Below are positions 36,432-45,299 of a stretch of DNA of 45,415 nucleotides, one piece after another; positions within the stretch are counted from its first letter, which is position 1; the number at the start of each line of letters is the position of its first letter. A model generated the notes under the pieces. It saw only the letters and a list, made by a program, of their open reading frames with translations, ran no database searches and was not told the origin of the DNA. The DNA is from Kalymmatonema hyalinum WJT4-NPBG1 (GTDB taxonomy: Bacteria > Cyanobacteriota > Cyanobacteriia > Cyanobacteriales > Nostocaceae), in NCBI GenBank assembly GCA_019359075.1, contig JAHHIB010000070.1, positions 1 through 45,415 of the forward strand, given 5' to 3'. The position numbers and the translations under genes are program-made.

Positions 36432-36469
36432 AACCTGACCCGAATTAGATACGGGTTAGGTTTTTTTTG
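36432..36469 (+). terminator. Second Rho-independent terminator between ndhD and the convergent gene
   Basis: AACCTGACCCG (36432-36442) and CGGGTTAGGTT (36452-36462) fold with one mismatch and run into eight T's (36461-36468). As ndhD already has a hairpin 100 bp upstream, this may end a separate small transcript. Confidence 0.85.
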
Positions 36470-36490
36470 TAAAATGCAATATAAAAGACC

Positions 36491-37903
36491 TCAATATTTA
36501 CGGTCTTGTGGTTGTAAACTATAAAATCCGTACCAATGACGAACCGCAAGCCAGATAGCTGAAAGCAAGCCTGCAAGGCTGAGAGTGAGACCGCTAAATG
36601 GTACTAATAATCCAAAGATCGGTAGCACAGCGCCAGCAATTGTGCAGATGACAGCAGCTAGGGAAACACTGCGGTTTTTTGACCCCAAACCCCATGTCAA
36701 TGCTAGTAAGATAAGCGAAATGAGAGTCCAAGCGAACTGAGGATTTATAAAGCGACTGAGATAGGTTAAAGTCAGCAAACAAGCAAAAAAGATGCTACCT
36801 GCTATTGCCAAATTTCTCAGGCTCATGGGTAGCGACAAATACAGCAGCAATATCCACCACAAAAATATTGTCGGTGCTAGCAGTAGCAGTCGGGGAAGGA
36901 CACCAGTGTGACGAATGGGGTCAGTGTAGGTATACACCCCAAATGGGTTCTTTACGGAAACATTATCGTCAAATACCCAAGTAAATTGAGTCCCTTGTCT
37001 GTCATTTTTAATTTCAGTGGGTACAATACCACTGGCAAAATCAGCTCCAGCGAAGTTGGCGATCGCACTCAAGCGGAAGTTAGAAAGCAACTGCCCGTTG
37101 GAATTATAAACCCAACGCGGTCCTCCTTGAGCCTTATAAGTGACTCTTAAACTCGTTTCTTCTCCGGGTTGCAGTTGGAATGGAAAGCCATAGTCACCCG
37201 GATTTCTTTGTTGAAGCCTAGTACCGTCACGCTCTACTTTATAGCTTTGCAATAAAGAGTAACCAACGGGCGGCGGAGCTTCAAAGAAAAAACTATTAAT
37301 ATCCTTGAGTTGGTTAACAATTTTGTAGTCAGCAGTATAGTCTATTTTATAAATGGCGCGGCGACCTTGAACATCTGGGCTTTGGTCAATCTTGACTTGA
37401 ATTTGCGACCCACTTAATGTTAGGAAGCGGCTAACCTTCTGTTTATCATTTATCTTGACTATCTTATTATTAACTTGAGTCGTGTATGTGTATGGCTCTT
37501 CAGTAACATACCGTATTTGAGGCGCTATTTGTTCTAACTTTTCACCAGCGACACTCTCGGCAACTTCAGCCACCTTCGCCTGTTCCCAATGATGGTATCG
37601 ATTGCTCAAAGTCGAACAAAGAAAAAATCCTCCCACCATCAGAATTAACACCAGCGTTAAATGCTGTAATCCTCGCAATAGTTGGGAGTAACTAACAGCC
37701 CATTCACCAATCAAAATCTCTTGCTGCTGTTGATTTCGACGAAGGGCAAAGCTTAACAAAGCAATTGCAACTCCCAAGGCGACAACCAGGAATACCAATA
37801 ACAGTGAAGCTTTCAGTAAATGGGTTCCAAATTGGATCAGTTCGGTAGGATGCGTTAAGTCGGGCAATCCTGGGATGCCTTGGGCAGATTCAGACATTGG
37901 CAA
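36491..37903 (-). CDS. Unrecognised multi-pass membrane protein with a large extracytoplasmic domain
   Basis: A 470-residue protein. Hydrophobic segments lie near residues 28-52 and 78-97, then a mostly beta-type soluble part spans about 105-340, and at least five more hydrophobic segments follow from about 340 to 455. The soluble part includes FFFEAPPPVGYSLLQSYKVE and FPFQLQPGEETSLRVTYKA, resembling an Ig-like or CreD-like envelope domain. I do not recognise a named family; it seems a cyanobacterial membrane protein of unknown function. Its 3' end converges with ndhD, and the pentapeptide repeat gene lies just upstream on the same strand, 60 bp away. Confidence 0.82.
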   Translation of the reverse strand: MPMSESAQGIPGLPDLTHPTELIQFGTHLLKASLLLVFLVVALGVAIALLSFALRRNQQQQEILIGEWAVSYSQLLRGLQHLTLVLILMVGGFFLCSTLSNRYHHWEQAKVAEVAESVAGEKLEQIAPQIRYVTEEPYTYTTQVNNKIVKINDKQKVSRFLTLSGSQIQVKIDQSPDVQGRRAIYKIDYTADYKIVNQLKDINSFFFEAPPPVGYSLLQSYKVERDGTRLQQRNPGDYGFPFQLQPGEETSLRVTYKAQGGPRWVYNSNGQLLSNFRLSAIANFAGADFASGIVPTEIKNDRQGTQFTWVFDDNVSVKNPFGVYTYTDPIRHTGVLPRLLLLAPTIFLWWILLLYLSLPMSLRNLAIAGSIFFACLLTLTYLSRFINPQFAWTLISLILLALTWGLGSKNRSVSLAAVICTIAGAVLPIFGLLVPFSGLTLSLAGLLSAIWLAVRHWYGFYSLQPQDRKY

Positions 37904-37963
37904 ATTTTTGCAGAATTTGGAGATTCAGACTCAAAAAATCTACCAAAAGTTTCTTGCCAAAAA

Positions 37964-38497
37964 TCAAACTTTATTTTCATCCAGAATTGTGCCTTCTAGA
38001 TTTGCGTCATTCAAGTTAGCTTGGTTCAAGTTAGTCTCGTTCAATTGGGCGTGGCTCAGATCTGCTTGGGTGAGATCTGCTTTCGCTAAGTCAGCATGAC
38101 TAAGATCTGCTTCATTGAGAGAAACTGCATTCAAATTAGCTTCTTGTAGCTCAGCATCACGAAATTGAGCGCCAACCAACTTTGCGATCGTCAAGTCGGC
38201 TTGATTCAAATTTGCACCATCCAAAATGGCTCCTTCTAGAATTGCTCCATCTAGGATGGCTCCACTCAGATTAGCTTGGGTGAGATTTGCCTGATTTAAA
38301 TTTGCTCCATTTAAGTCAGCTTCAATTAGGCTTGCTTGACTGAGATTCACCCTGCTTAAATCAGCACCATCCAAAATAGCTCTGTCTAAAATTGCTCCAC
38401 TCAGGTTAGCTTCTTGCAAGTATGCTTCGCTCAGGTTTACTTCAGTAAAATCTCTTCTGCCTTTCTCGTATTCTGCCAATAGTTCATTTGCTTTCAT
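37964..38497 (-). CDS. Pentapeptide repeat protein
   Basis: A 177-residue protein made almost entirely of A(D/N)LxxA pentapeptides from about residue 20 to 172, for example ADLSHADLAKADLTQADLSH. Such repeats fold into a square right-handed beta helix. There is no signal peptide or membrane segment. Cyanobacteria carry many of these and their roles are mostly unknown; a few mimic DNA and inhibit gyrase. It probably shares a transcript with the following membrane protein gene (60-bp gap). Confidence 0.95.
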   Translation of the reverse strand: MKANELLAEYEKGRRDFTEVNLSEAYLQEANLSGAILDRAILDGADLSRVNLSQASLIEADLNGANLNQANLTQANLSGAILDGAILEGAILDGANLNQADLTIAKLVGAQFRDAELQEANLNAVSLNEADLSHADLAKADLTQADLSHAQLNETNLNQANLNDANLEGTILDENKV

Positions 38498-38527
38498 TGC
38501 TTCCCCTCCAACAAGTATCTACTTCTT

Positions 38528-38923
38528 TTGCCACCTACAGTAGGGGACGTTTTGAGGGCAGAGTATCGTTGTGCCCTCCATTTACGACTCTTTGAGTGGG
38601 CTGCCTTTAGATTGAATAAGCATTCTGTTAATCATGACCCATCACTTGCTCAATCCACGTCTTACCTTGGTGGGAACTTCGGCGCTTGGTACCATGCCTA
38701 TGGACGTACCGATAAAGAAAGAGTCGAACTGTGGGGTGCTGATCTAAGCACTTTTAACAGTGAACAGTACCAGCCGCAGTGTCGAGTTAAATACGAGTGG
38801 TCGCCCGTCCCCACCAATTGGACCTTTATGCGAGTGGTCGCCCGTCCCCCACCAATTGGACCTTTATGCGTTGGTGGCGGTGAGCGCATCCCCCAAAGCG
38901 CCCGCCTGATAACTGATAACTGA
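38528..38923 (+). pseudogene. Possible gene fragment with no clear start
   Basis: The open frame has no ATG near its beginning. Its middle part, roughly from RLFEWAAFRLNKHSVNHD through GGNFGAWYHAYGRTDKERVE to WGADLSTF, is rich in Trp, Tyr and Gly and looks like real protein, but I do not recognise the family. The frame then runs into a 37/38-bp tandem duplication and ends in TGATAAC repeats, so its end is not genuine. I read it as a fragment of a decayed gene. Confidence 0.3.
38794..38868. repeat. Tandem duplication of a 37-bp unit
   Basis: CGAGTGGTCGCCCGTCCCCA opens a unit ending in CCTTTATG at 38830; the unit repeats immediately at 38831-38868 with one extra C. A trailing GTTGGTGG is the inverse of its CCACCAA, so the end could also fold. 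Confidence 0.9.
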
Positions 38924-38934
38924 TAACTGATAAC
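38907..38934. repeat. STRR-type heptamer repeat (TGATAAC)x4
   Basis: Four exact TGATAAC units followed by TGAT. Short tandemly repeated heptamers are a hallmark of heterocystous cyanobacterial genomes. Confidence 0.9.
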
Positions 38935-38953
38935 TGATTTAAGCGTGCGAGTT

Positions 38954-39208
38954 TCAAGTCTTTTGATTATCTGACTTAAATCGACCTGCAACAAACTCTC
39001 GCTTTTGTAAATGCTTGCTGTTACGTCCAGTAACACGTTCCCGCCACATCTGAAAACTGGATGCTTTCATTTCACGGCGCATCAGGGCAATGACCTGCTT
39101 TTCTTGCAAACCGAATTGTTCTTCAATTGCCTCAAATGGTGTTCGGTCTTCCCATCCCATTTCAATGATACGGTCGATAGTTTCGGAAGCTAGTTCAGGT
39201 AACTTCAT
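38954..39208 (-). CDS. TIGR03643 family protein (DUF2805-like)
   Basis: An 84-residue basic protein, IDRIIEMGWEDRTPFEAIEE, then FGLQEKQVIALMRREMK and SSFQMWRERVTGR: a small helix-turn-helix-like family known only by number, widespread in bacteria. The KQVIALMRR helix could bind nucleic acid. Function unknown. It lies downstream of ftsH on the same strand but behind the ftsH terminator, so it should be transcribed on its own. Confidence 0.88.
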   Translation of the reverse strand: MKLPELASETIDRIIEMGWEDRTPFEAIEEQFGLQEKQVIALMRREMKASSFQMWRERVTGRNSKHLQKREFVAGRFKSDNQKT

Positions 39209-39241
39209 AAGTAGCTTACAACTTTAGTAGCAAGATTTGTG

Positions 39242-39283
39242 AAAAAAATCAGGGTAACAATGGAAGATTCCAGAATTACCCTG
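39242..39283 (-). terminator. Rho-independent terminator of ftsH
   Basis: In minus-strand reading, CAGGGTAA (39283-39276) pairs with TTACCCTG (39257-39250) around a loop holding the further TGGAA/TTCCA pairing, followed by A and seven T's. It begins 66 bp after the ftsH stop. Confidence 0.85.
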
Positions 39284-39348
39284 ACTTTAAAGAATGAAGA
39301 ATCAAGAGTGAAGAATGAAGAAATTGTTTTATCTCTTCTTCTTATTTA

Positions 39349-41199
39349 TTAAGCAAACGTTGCAGTTTTCACATCGTTGTTTGCCAACAGTTCTTGCAAC
39401 TCCTCGGCATCGACTGTTTCCTTTTCAACCAGTATTTGCGCGAGTTGGTCGAGAATGTGGCGGTTATTTTGCAACACTTCTTTGGAGCGTTGGTAAGCTG
39501 TTTCTACCAGCTTGCGGACTTCTTCATCAATAGCAGCAGCAGTTTCTTCAGAGAAGTCGCGTTCTGCCATGATGTCTCGACCGAGGAACATATTGCCTTG
39601 CTGACGACCGAGAGCAACAGGACCTAAGCGATCGCTCATTCCAAAGCGTGTCACCATTTGACGGGCTACACGAGCGACTTGTTGCAAGTCTTGAGCAGCA
39701 CCAGTGGTGACTTCTTCTTCACCAAAAATGAGTTCTTCAGCGAGACGACCACCTAAGGCAACTGCCATCTGGTTTTCCAGATAAGCACGGCTGTACAAGC
39801 CAGTGTCCATCCGGTCTTCACTGGGGGTAAACCAAGTTAAACCACCAGCTCTACCGCGAGGGATAATGCTAATCTTCTGCACTGGGTCATAGTCTGGCAT
39901 CAGCGCACCGACAAGGGCGTGACCTGCTTCGTGGTATGCTACCAGAGTTTTGCGCTTTTCGCTCATCACTCGGTCTTTCTTCTCTGGACCTGCTAGCACG
40001 CGATCGATGGCGTCGTTAATTTCATCCATCGAAATTTCGGTTAAATTCCGGCGTGCAGCCAGAATTGCAGCTTCATTGAGCAGGTTGGAAAGGTCTGCAC
40101 CAGTGAACCCAGGGGTACGACGGGCAATTCTATCCAAGTCCACATCTTTTGCCAAGGTCTTACCACGGGCGTGAACTTTGAGAATTTCCGCGCGTCCAGC
40201 ATAATCTGGGCGATCAACGACGACTTGACGGTCGAAACGACCAGGACGCAACAATGCTGCATCTAGAACGTCGGGACGGTTGGTGGCGGCAATAATGATG
40301 ATGCCTGTGTTGCCTTCAAAGCCGTCCATTTCTGTGAGCAACTGGTTGAGGGTTTGTTCGCGCTCATCGTTACCACCGCCTAAACCTGCACCCCGCTGAC
40401 GACCTACGGCGTCAATTTCATCGATGAAGACGATGCAGGGAGCATTTGTCTTTGCTTGCTCGAACAAGTCGCGGACGCGGGATGCACCCACACCTACGAA
40501 CATTTCTACAAACTCAGAACCAGAGATAGAGAAGAAGGGCACACCAGCTTCGCCTGCTACTGCACGAGCAAGCAGAGTTTTACCTGTTCCTGGAGGACCA
40601 ACAAGCAGCACGCCTTTGGGAATTTTTGCTCCAACAGCGGTGAAGCGATCGGCATTTTTCAAAAAGTCTACGACTTCGTTGAGTTCTAGTTTTGCCTGGT
40701 CAATACCAGCGACATCGTTAAATGTCACTTGGGTTTGCGGCTCCATTTGGACTCTCGCTTTGGACTTGCCAAAGTTCATTGCTTGGCTACCAGGACCATT
40801 TTGAGCGCGGCGTAGCAAGAAGAATAAGCCAACCAGAAGTAATACAGGGAAAAATAAGCTACTTAGTGCCTTAAACCAAAATCCTTCATCGGTTTGCGGC
40901 AAAACACTAATATCTACGCCATGTTGGGTGAGAGTGTTGATGAGGTCAGGGTCATTGACCAAGGTCACAAGCTTCTTAGTGCCGTCGCCTGGCGTCACAA
41001 GAGCTGTAGACCGATCTGCACTTAAACTGACTTTTGCGACTCTGCCATTTTGAACTTCTTGAATAAACTGGCTGTACCGCCATGTATCTCTACTTTGTGG
41101 TTGTTTGTCAAAAAACGCTGTCCCCAGCGCAATGACAACAATAAACAGCAGTGCGTACAGCCCCGCATTTCTCCATCGTTTGTTATTCACCCAGGTCAA
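39349..41199 (-). CDS. ftsH: ATP-dependent zinc metalloprotease FtsH (FtsH3-like)
   Basis: A 616-residue membrane AAA protease. Two membrane helices at about 13-30 and 110-130 bracket an extracytoplasmic domain. Walker A is GPPGTGKT at 201-208, Walker B is [10 protein letters not shown] near 257-266, the second region of homology includes [19 protein letters not shown], and zinc-binding HEAGH is at 423-427. The length and N-terminal pattern match the cyanobacterial FtsH3 subunit (616 residues in Synechocystis), which pairs with FtsH1 in the plasma membrane and FtsH2 in thylakoids, but paralogue assignment by eye is tentative. It degrades damaged membrane proteins such as photosystem II D1. 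It has its own terminator. Confidence 0.96.
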   Translation of the reverse strand: MTWVNNKRWRNAGLYALLFIVVIALGTAFFDKQPQSRDTWRYSQFIQEVQNGRVAKVSLSADRSTALVTPGDGTKKLVTLVNDPDLINTLTQHGVDISVLPQTDEGFWFKALSSLFFPVLLLVGLFFLLRRAQNGPGSQAMNFGKSKARVQMEPQTQVTFNDVAGIDQAKLELNEVVDFLKNADRFTAVGAKIPKGVLLVGPPGTGKTLLARAVAGEAGVPFFSISGSEFVEMFVGVGASRVRDLFEQAKTNAPCIVFIDEIDAVGRQRGAGLGGGNDEREQTLNQLLTEMDGFEGNTGIIIIAATNRPDVLDAALLRPGRFDRQVVVDRPDYAGRAEILKVHARGKTLAKDVDLDRIARRTPGFTGADLSNLLNEAAILAARRNLTEISMDEINDAIDRVLAGPEKKDRVMSEKRKTLVAYHEAGHALVGALMPDYDPVQKISIIPRGRAGGLTWFTPSEDRMDTGLYSRAYLENQMAVALGGRLAEELIFGEEEVTTGAAQDLQQVARVARQMVTRFGMSDRLGPVALGRQQGNMFLGRDIMAERDFSEETAAAIDEEVRKLVETAYQRSKEVLQNNRHILDQLAQILVEKETVDAEELQELLANNDVKTATFA

Positions 41200-41297
41200 T
41201 CCTCCTAGATCTCTTGTGCTTTCCCGTAGCGTCTCTGTAAAGAGAGGGCTTTTTAAGAATTATGTTAACTTATCTTAACGTATACCAAATTTTGCAC

Positions 41298-42068
41298 CTA
41301 CAATGCTATAAAAAACATCCGCAGTTGTTGAAAACAGGGATGGTGGGGATTACATTCTAGCTTTCCTGTAGGCTGCATAACGGTATGAATCGGGACGGTT
41401 TCCACTACACTATTGCTGTAGGCAATAGCCTCAAAACCCTTGACTAGCTCTGGTGTCCAAGGTTCCTCTCGAACAATGTGCTGTTTCAATAGCCAGTCTC
41501 TAAGCTCTCCTCGTACGACTCCTGGCAAAATTCCTGCTGTTAAAGGCGGCGTCCACCAACTGCCATCCCGCCATCCCCAGAGGTTGCCTGTACTCGTTTC
41601 TAGCCAATTTCCCGCCGCATCCACTAATATCGCTTCTTGCGTATTTAATTTTTGGGCGTTAGCCTTTGCCAACCATGCGCTGAGGTAGTTTCCCGTTTTA
41701 TGAGCAGGTAGACAGCGAACAAATTCCGACGCAGCAAGAATTGCATTAATACCATTCTCCTGTATTTCTCTCAAGCCTTTTGGCAGCAACCTACCCGTTA
41801 TCCACTCCCGTCCATCAGGAAAGATGGTGATTCTGAGGACGGGAAAGTGTGCCATCATAACTTGTGCCCCTTGACGCAATCGCTCTTCATCTGGTAAGCG
41901 CCAATCAAAGGTTTGCAAGCTAAATTTTAGGCGATCGCAATGGGAGCGCCAGTAAGTTAACCGACTATCGAGCGAGTTATCATAAACCCGCAGCGTAGTA
42001 AAAACGGTTGCTCCATAGAGTAACCCTGGGTCGTCAATTTCTAATTCTAGAGTTTGAGACTCAATCAA
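41298..42068 (-). CDS. Class IV aminotransferase (aminodeoxychorismate lyase-like)
   Basis: A 256-residue PLP enzyme of fold type IV. The lysine that binds PLP is K124 in HKTGNYLSAW, the conserved acidic residue is E157 in WLETSTGNLW, and PPLTAGILPGVVR is the phosphate-site loop typical of PabC, BcaT and D-amino acid transaminases. PabC, which makes 4-aminobenzoate for folate, is the best guess on length, but without pabA/B nearby a branched-chain or D-amino acid role is not excluded. It lies upstream of ftsH on the same strand, 98 bp away. Confidence 0.85.
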   Translation of the reverse strand: MIESQTLELEIDDPGLLYGATVFTTLRVYDNSLDSRLTYWRSHCDRLKFSLQTFDWRLPDEERLRQGAQVMMAHFPVLRITIFPDGREWITGRLLPKGLREIQENGINAILAASEFVRCLPAHKTGNYLSAWLAKANAQKLNTQEAILVDAAGNWLETSTGNLWGWRDGSWWTPPLTAGILPGVVRGELRDWLLKQHIVREEPWTPELVKGFEAIAYSNSVVETVPIHTVMQPTGKLECNPHHPCFQQLRMFFIAL

Positions 42069-42154
42069 TTTGCCCTTGTACCAGAAAATAACCGTAACCT
42101 CACTGAGGATGGGTTAATAGTAAACGCTTAAGCGCCTACTACAAGCGTATCAAT

Positions 42155-42940
42155 TTAATTATTTTCAGATAATTTAATTTTGTAAATACCGTCGGGATTG
42201 CTGATAACCTTTCCTCCCAAAGCTTCAATTTCATTGATTGCTCGCTGACGAGTTGTTTTATCAACTTGATTATTTAATATCATTGTCCAACTACTAATTC
42301 GAGCCAATTTACTGTTAGGATTTTGCTTGAGGAATTCAGCGGTTTTCTGCGAAATCGATGCCGCTTGTTTGCTTTCTTGATCTGTATGCTGACTAGCCCA
42401 ATCTGCTGCTATTTCAAAGGAGTGTTGAGCCATTGATGATTTTCCTAAAAATAATAACTCATCAATGCCTTTATATCGCCACACATAATAAGACTTTTCC
42501 GGAACCCAAGGAGATAGTGACTTTAAAGCTTTCTCTGTTAATTTTATAGAACGTTCTGGCATACCTGCATACATGGAAGTACTAGTAGAAAGGCTTAGAT
42601 AGGCAGGTATAAATCGCGGATCGCGTCCCAAAATGACTTCAAAGTATTCTGGGCTTAGACTGTAACCTGTTTTGGCACGAACTTCATCATCGCCAAAATA
42701 TTGCACAAAATTGAGATAAACCCAATTAGCAATGATGTTATTGTAACCAAAAGATGGCATTTTTTTTAAAAAAATTAGGCGCACCTTTTCTGAGTCAATT
42801 GTTCTTTGTATTTCTAATGAAGGAGTTTTGTTACTATGAAGTAGTTTTTGCATTTTTGGAAATTGGAGCAAGCCAACTCCCAACATACACAAACAGGCTG
42901 CAAAAGATGCAGTGAAACTTTGACGAGATAGGGCAAACAT
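42155..42940 (-). CDS. Uncharacterised cyanobacterial TPR-like protein with N-terminal anchor
   Basis: A 261-residue protein. Residues 8-27 are hydrophobic (AACLCMLGVGLLQF in part) and likely a signal or anchor. After it come helical segments with TPR spacing, such as PRFIPAYLSLSTSTSMYAG and the AQHSFEIAADWASQ helix, suggesting two to four TPR-like repeats on the outer side of the inner membrane. FLKKMPSFGYNNIIANWVYL is a distinctive stretch that I associate with cyanobacterial conserved hypotheticals. Function unknown. It is on the same strand as the aminotransferase with an 86-bp gap. Confidence 0.78.
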   Translation of the reverse strand: MFALSRQSFTASFAACLCMLGVGLLQFPKMQKLLHSNKTPSLEIQRTIDSEKVRLIFLKKMPSFGYNNIIANWVYLNFVQYFGDDEVRAKTGYSLSPEYFEVILGRDPRFIPAYLSLSTSTSMYAGMPERSIKLTEKALKSLSPWVPEKSYYVWRYKGIDELLFLGKSSMAQHSFEIAADWASQHTDQESKQAASISQKTAEFLKQNPNSKLARISSWTMILNNQVDKTTRQRAINEIEALGGKVISNPDGIYKIKLSENN

Positions 42941-43119
42941 CTTAGTTTACTGGTACAGTATCAGACTACAGATATATAGTTCCCTTTCATCTCCTCAAAT
43001 TAACAGTGGCTTGCTCTATTTTTAGCAAAAGATAAAGAAGCTTTTATACAACTATTTTAATTATTTTAATTATTTTAATACTCACGTCAAAATCAACCCG
43101 TACTGGTCCAATCGCTTTC

Positions 43120-43503
43120 CTAAGTTTCAGAATCTCGATTCACAGTCTCAGGTGAAAAGGCTGGAAGACAGACGGAAATATATTCTGCACCTTCCTGAGT
43201 AGGAGTACTGTAGCGAACCGATTCACCCGCACGTGCAATCACTGCCTGTCCAGCTTGAACGTCCATTTTACCGCCCTCATATTCAACCCGAAGCATTCCT
43301 TTAAGAACAACAGTGAACTCGTCGAAATCAGGTTTTTGTCCAGGTTCTATCCAACCACCAGGGGAACGCATATGGGCAATACTAACAGCTGCGGTTTGAG
43401 TTGATACTCGACCGATATACTCATCAATCAATTTGGGCTTATTTCCTGCGGCTTCAATCCGATTTGGTTGAGGTATAAGTTGTGGCATGGTTGTTTGATA
43501 CAA
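43120..43503 (-). CDS. Small cupin-domain protein
   Basis: A 127-residue protein folding as a single cupin. The first motif is PGWIEPGQKPDFDEFTVVLKG-like (the region from about 49 to 70), the second is QAGQAVIARAGESVRYSTP near 82-100. Only some of the usual histidine metal ligands are present: HMRSPGGW has a His and the DEF acid, so metal binding is uncertain. An alternative start is Met6 (MPQLIPQPNR). Sugar isomerase-like or small-molecule binding roles are common in such proteins; the substrate is unknown. Confidence 0.82.
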   Translation of the reverse strand: MYQTTMPQLIPQPNRIEAAGNKPKLIDEYIGRVSTQTAAVSIAHMRSPGGWIEPGQKPDFDEFTVVLKGMLRVEYEGGKMDVQAGQAVIARAGESVRYSTPTQEGAEYISVCLPAFSPETVNRDSET

Positions 43504-43639
43504 TTGTTGTCATTGTCAAAGTAAAAGTTTACTCTAATCTCAGTTTCTTTAATAAACTGGTTATAGCCGATACAGCGAAAGTCTAAAAAGTTCTGGTAAA
43601 GTTCTTGAAAGTAGTTTTGCTTAGCTCATAGAAATACGC

Positions 43640-43674
43640 TTATACGTCCAGATTTTTGTTCACTGGACGTATAA
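43640..43674. repeat. Perfect 12-bp hairpin, same geometry as at 27450
   Basis: TTATACGTCCAG (43640-43651) and CTGGACGTATAA (43663-43674) with an 11-base loop ATTTTTGTTCA. It lies upstream of the minus-strand cupin gene. Arms and loop have the same lengths as the 27450-27484 hairpin, and both contain CTGG near an arm end next to a CGTC/ACGT core. Confidence 0.75.
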
Positions 43675-43751
43675 ACCTTCCTATGCAAGAGCCGGGATTA
43701 TCACTCAAAAACCCTATGTAATAAATCAAAGAGCTTTCCAACTGGTAAATT

Positions 43752-43903
43752 CAATACGTGTTGGAGCGAATTGAGCCTTTTTCAGCACGCAAAGCAGATG
43801 GCCTTCCTGGCTGGCAGACCTTATGGCGACATTGGATGCGATTACAAGATATGTGGTGGGGAGCTAATTTTGCCACCCAGTCACTAGAAAGATGTTGGTA
43901 ATG
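43752..43903 (+). pseudogene. Possible C-terminal remnant of a transposase
   Basis: One frame reads from a YVLERIEPFSARKADG stretch into LPGWQTLWRHWMRLQDMWWG and then ANFATQSLERC, ending at a stop. The GWQTLWRxWMRL pattern is of the kind seen at the end of IS4-type transposases in cyanobacteria. There is no upstream part and no terminal repeats could be assigned. The family name is a guess. Confidence 0.35.
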
Positions 43904-44063
43904 ACAAGCCTTAAAACTTAATAAAAATAGGTTTCGAGAAGAAAAGTTCTTGACGCACTGTATTAATAGACACAATCTTTTGTAACTTGAACTCCAGCTT
44001 TAGAAAGGGGATTTACAAATATCGGCATCGATACTATGGAGCCAATGAAAACGGTTCAGCAGA

Positions 44064-44096
44064 AGCCTCCAGTAGTAGCACCCACTGGGGGCTTTT
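44064..44096 (+). terminator. Terminator-like hairpin with no gene in front of it
   Basis: AGCCTCCAGT (44064-44073) pairs with ACTGGGGGCT (44084-44093, one G-T wobble), followed by TTTTAATT. No plus-strand gene ends here, so it may close a small RNA or a relic transcript. Confidence 0.65.
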
Positions 44097-44165
44097 AATT
44101 GTAAGCTGTGGATCATGATTGGTTCTCGGTATTGCCAAGGGTTTCGTGCGAGAAATAATTTTGGG

Positions 44166-44555
44166 TCAAGCCAGGGTGTGTGGACAGTAGCCCAATCCCC
44201 TGATGAAATGTTGCCGGAACGCTTCTATCTCCTCTTTTTCTGGCTTACCATGAGAAACTACAGCAACCTGGTAGCGACGCATGACATCAACCGGGGACAC
44301 TCCGCCAGCCAAACTCCAAAGTGCCAATTGTACCCGCTTTGGTGGTGAGTAGCTAATTCCTAATTCACTTAAGATTGCCCTCAAATTACCATCTTCAGTA
44401 GGTGAGACCTGATGCTTTAGTCTGACTCTAACCACCCAACCGTCAATTTGATTAATTACAGTGACGAAGCTGACTCTGAGTTCAGGTAACTTAAGCAGGT
44501 ATTCAACCAACCGCAGTGTAAGGCTGGCATTCGCAAGATAGCAGAGGTATTCCAT
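44166..44555 (-). CDS. Uncharacterised conserved cyanobacterial protein
   Basis: A 129-residue protein, MEYLCYLANASLTLRLVEYL at the start, then a beta-alpha pattern INQIDGWVVRVRLKHQ and two C-terminal helices with MRRYQVAVVSHGKPEKEEIE. No membrane segment or catalytic motif is visible. The pattern is that of a small conserved cyanobacterial hypothetical, which I cannot name. Its start codon is ATG at 44555 without a good ribosome site. It sits between mobile-element relics, so its retention suggests it is functional. Confidence 0.6.
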   Translation of the reverse strand: MEYLCYLANASLTLRLVEYLLKLPELRVSFVTVINQIDGWVVRVRLKHQVSPTEDGNLRAILSELGISYSPPKRVQLALWSLAGGVSPVDVMRRYQVAVVSHGKPEKEEIEAFRQHFIRGLGYCPHTLA

Positions 44556-45299
44556 ATGAGTGTTGGTGAATTGGGGTTAGTTCACTTTCAAGATAGGGAA
44601 ACAATTTGAGGAACTTGTGAGCAAGAGATTTATCAGTTTTAGGATGTTTTTATAGATTTCTGCTTTACCGAAAAGCTGGGTTTAAAGCCTCGTCCTTCTA
44701 GGACGACTTTTTAATTGGGAACAAAATGCCATATTGTGCGACAATATAATTAGCCTACAGGTTGAGATACCGCCGATACGTGCCCGACAAATATGGCTCA
44801 GCTAGGAAATATGCTACGGTATGCCACACGATGGGTCGGAAAATAGTAAGGGCAAGAGCACCGAAAACTCTATAAACAGGGCAGTAGCTGTTCGACAACA
44901 GTGAATGATTTAGTAAAAAACAATTTGGAGTAATCCGCGTACCATGGGGCACATGGGAACGTACCCCGAAATGGGTAAACGCTTGGGGAGTTGTCCTTAA
45001 GTGGGTCATAGCCTAAAAAACTGTGATTCGGACAAGTTATGAACTGTAAGACCTATGATAGGGGCAACCCGAAAAAGGCAAGTTCAGCCCAAGAATCCTC
45101 ATGCCTTTAGGCTGAGGAGTGTCAATAGGGTCACATTACTATGTAGCCTTCTCCCATCGTTCCCATCTTCCCGCACCCCATGCAGTAACGGCGGGGTGAT
45201 TTTGCGTTTGCCTTGTGCGCGATCGCATAAGCATGGATTTTTACCGGAACCAGTAAAAAGTCCGCACCCCTTCCAGGATGACCTTGAAGCAGGGTGGTT
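44556..45299. other. Gene-free region before the right edge
   Basis: Apart from the IS200/IS605-type remnant, no gene is supported. The frames at 44755-45009 (minus), 45055-45357 (plus) and 45131-45376 (minus) show no family, start signal or coherent composition, and the last two overlap the partial gene at the edge on opposing frames. Confidence 0.5.
44684..45125 (+). mobile_element. IS200/IS605-type remnant without intact tnpB
   Basis: The left side shows a hairpin CGTCC-TTCTA-GGACG (44691-44705) framed by AAAGCCT and ACTTTTT, like subterminal palindromes of IS200/IS605 elements. The right side shows a stem CCTCATGCCTTTAGGCTGAGG (45097-45117) preceded by AAGAAT and followed by AGTGTCAA, closely matching what I remember of right ends of cyanobacterial tnpB elements, where the end also encodes the guide (omega) RNA scaffold. 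Between them a degenerate frame contains WGTWERTPKWVNAWGV, similar to worn tnpB tails. No intact transposase or tnpB. Boundaries are approximate. Confidence 0.4.

Larger units (their letters stand above)
43504..44165. other. Mobile-element debris region
   Basis: This 662-bp stretch has a perfect 12-bp hairpin (43640-43674), a possible transposase tail (43751-43900) and a terminator-like hairpin (44064-44096), each listed separately. I see no intact gene. The frames on the minus strand here are unsupported. Confidence 0.5.

Noticed and set aside
36341-36470. Known Yfr1 or 6S RNA
   Set aside because: The conserved Yfr1 core ACTCCTCACAC is not present and no 6S-like long stem was seen.
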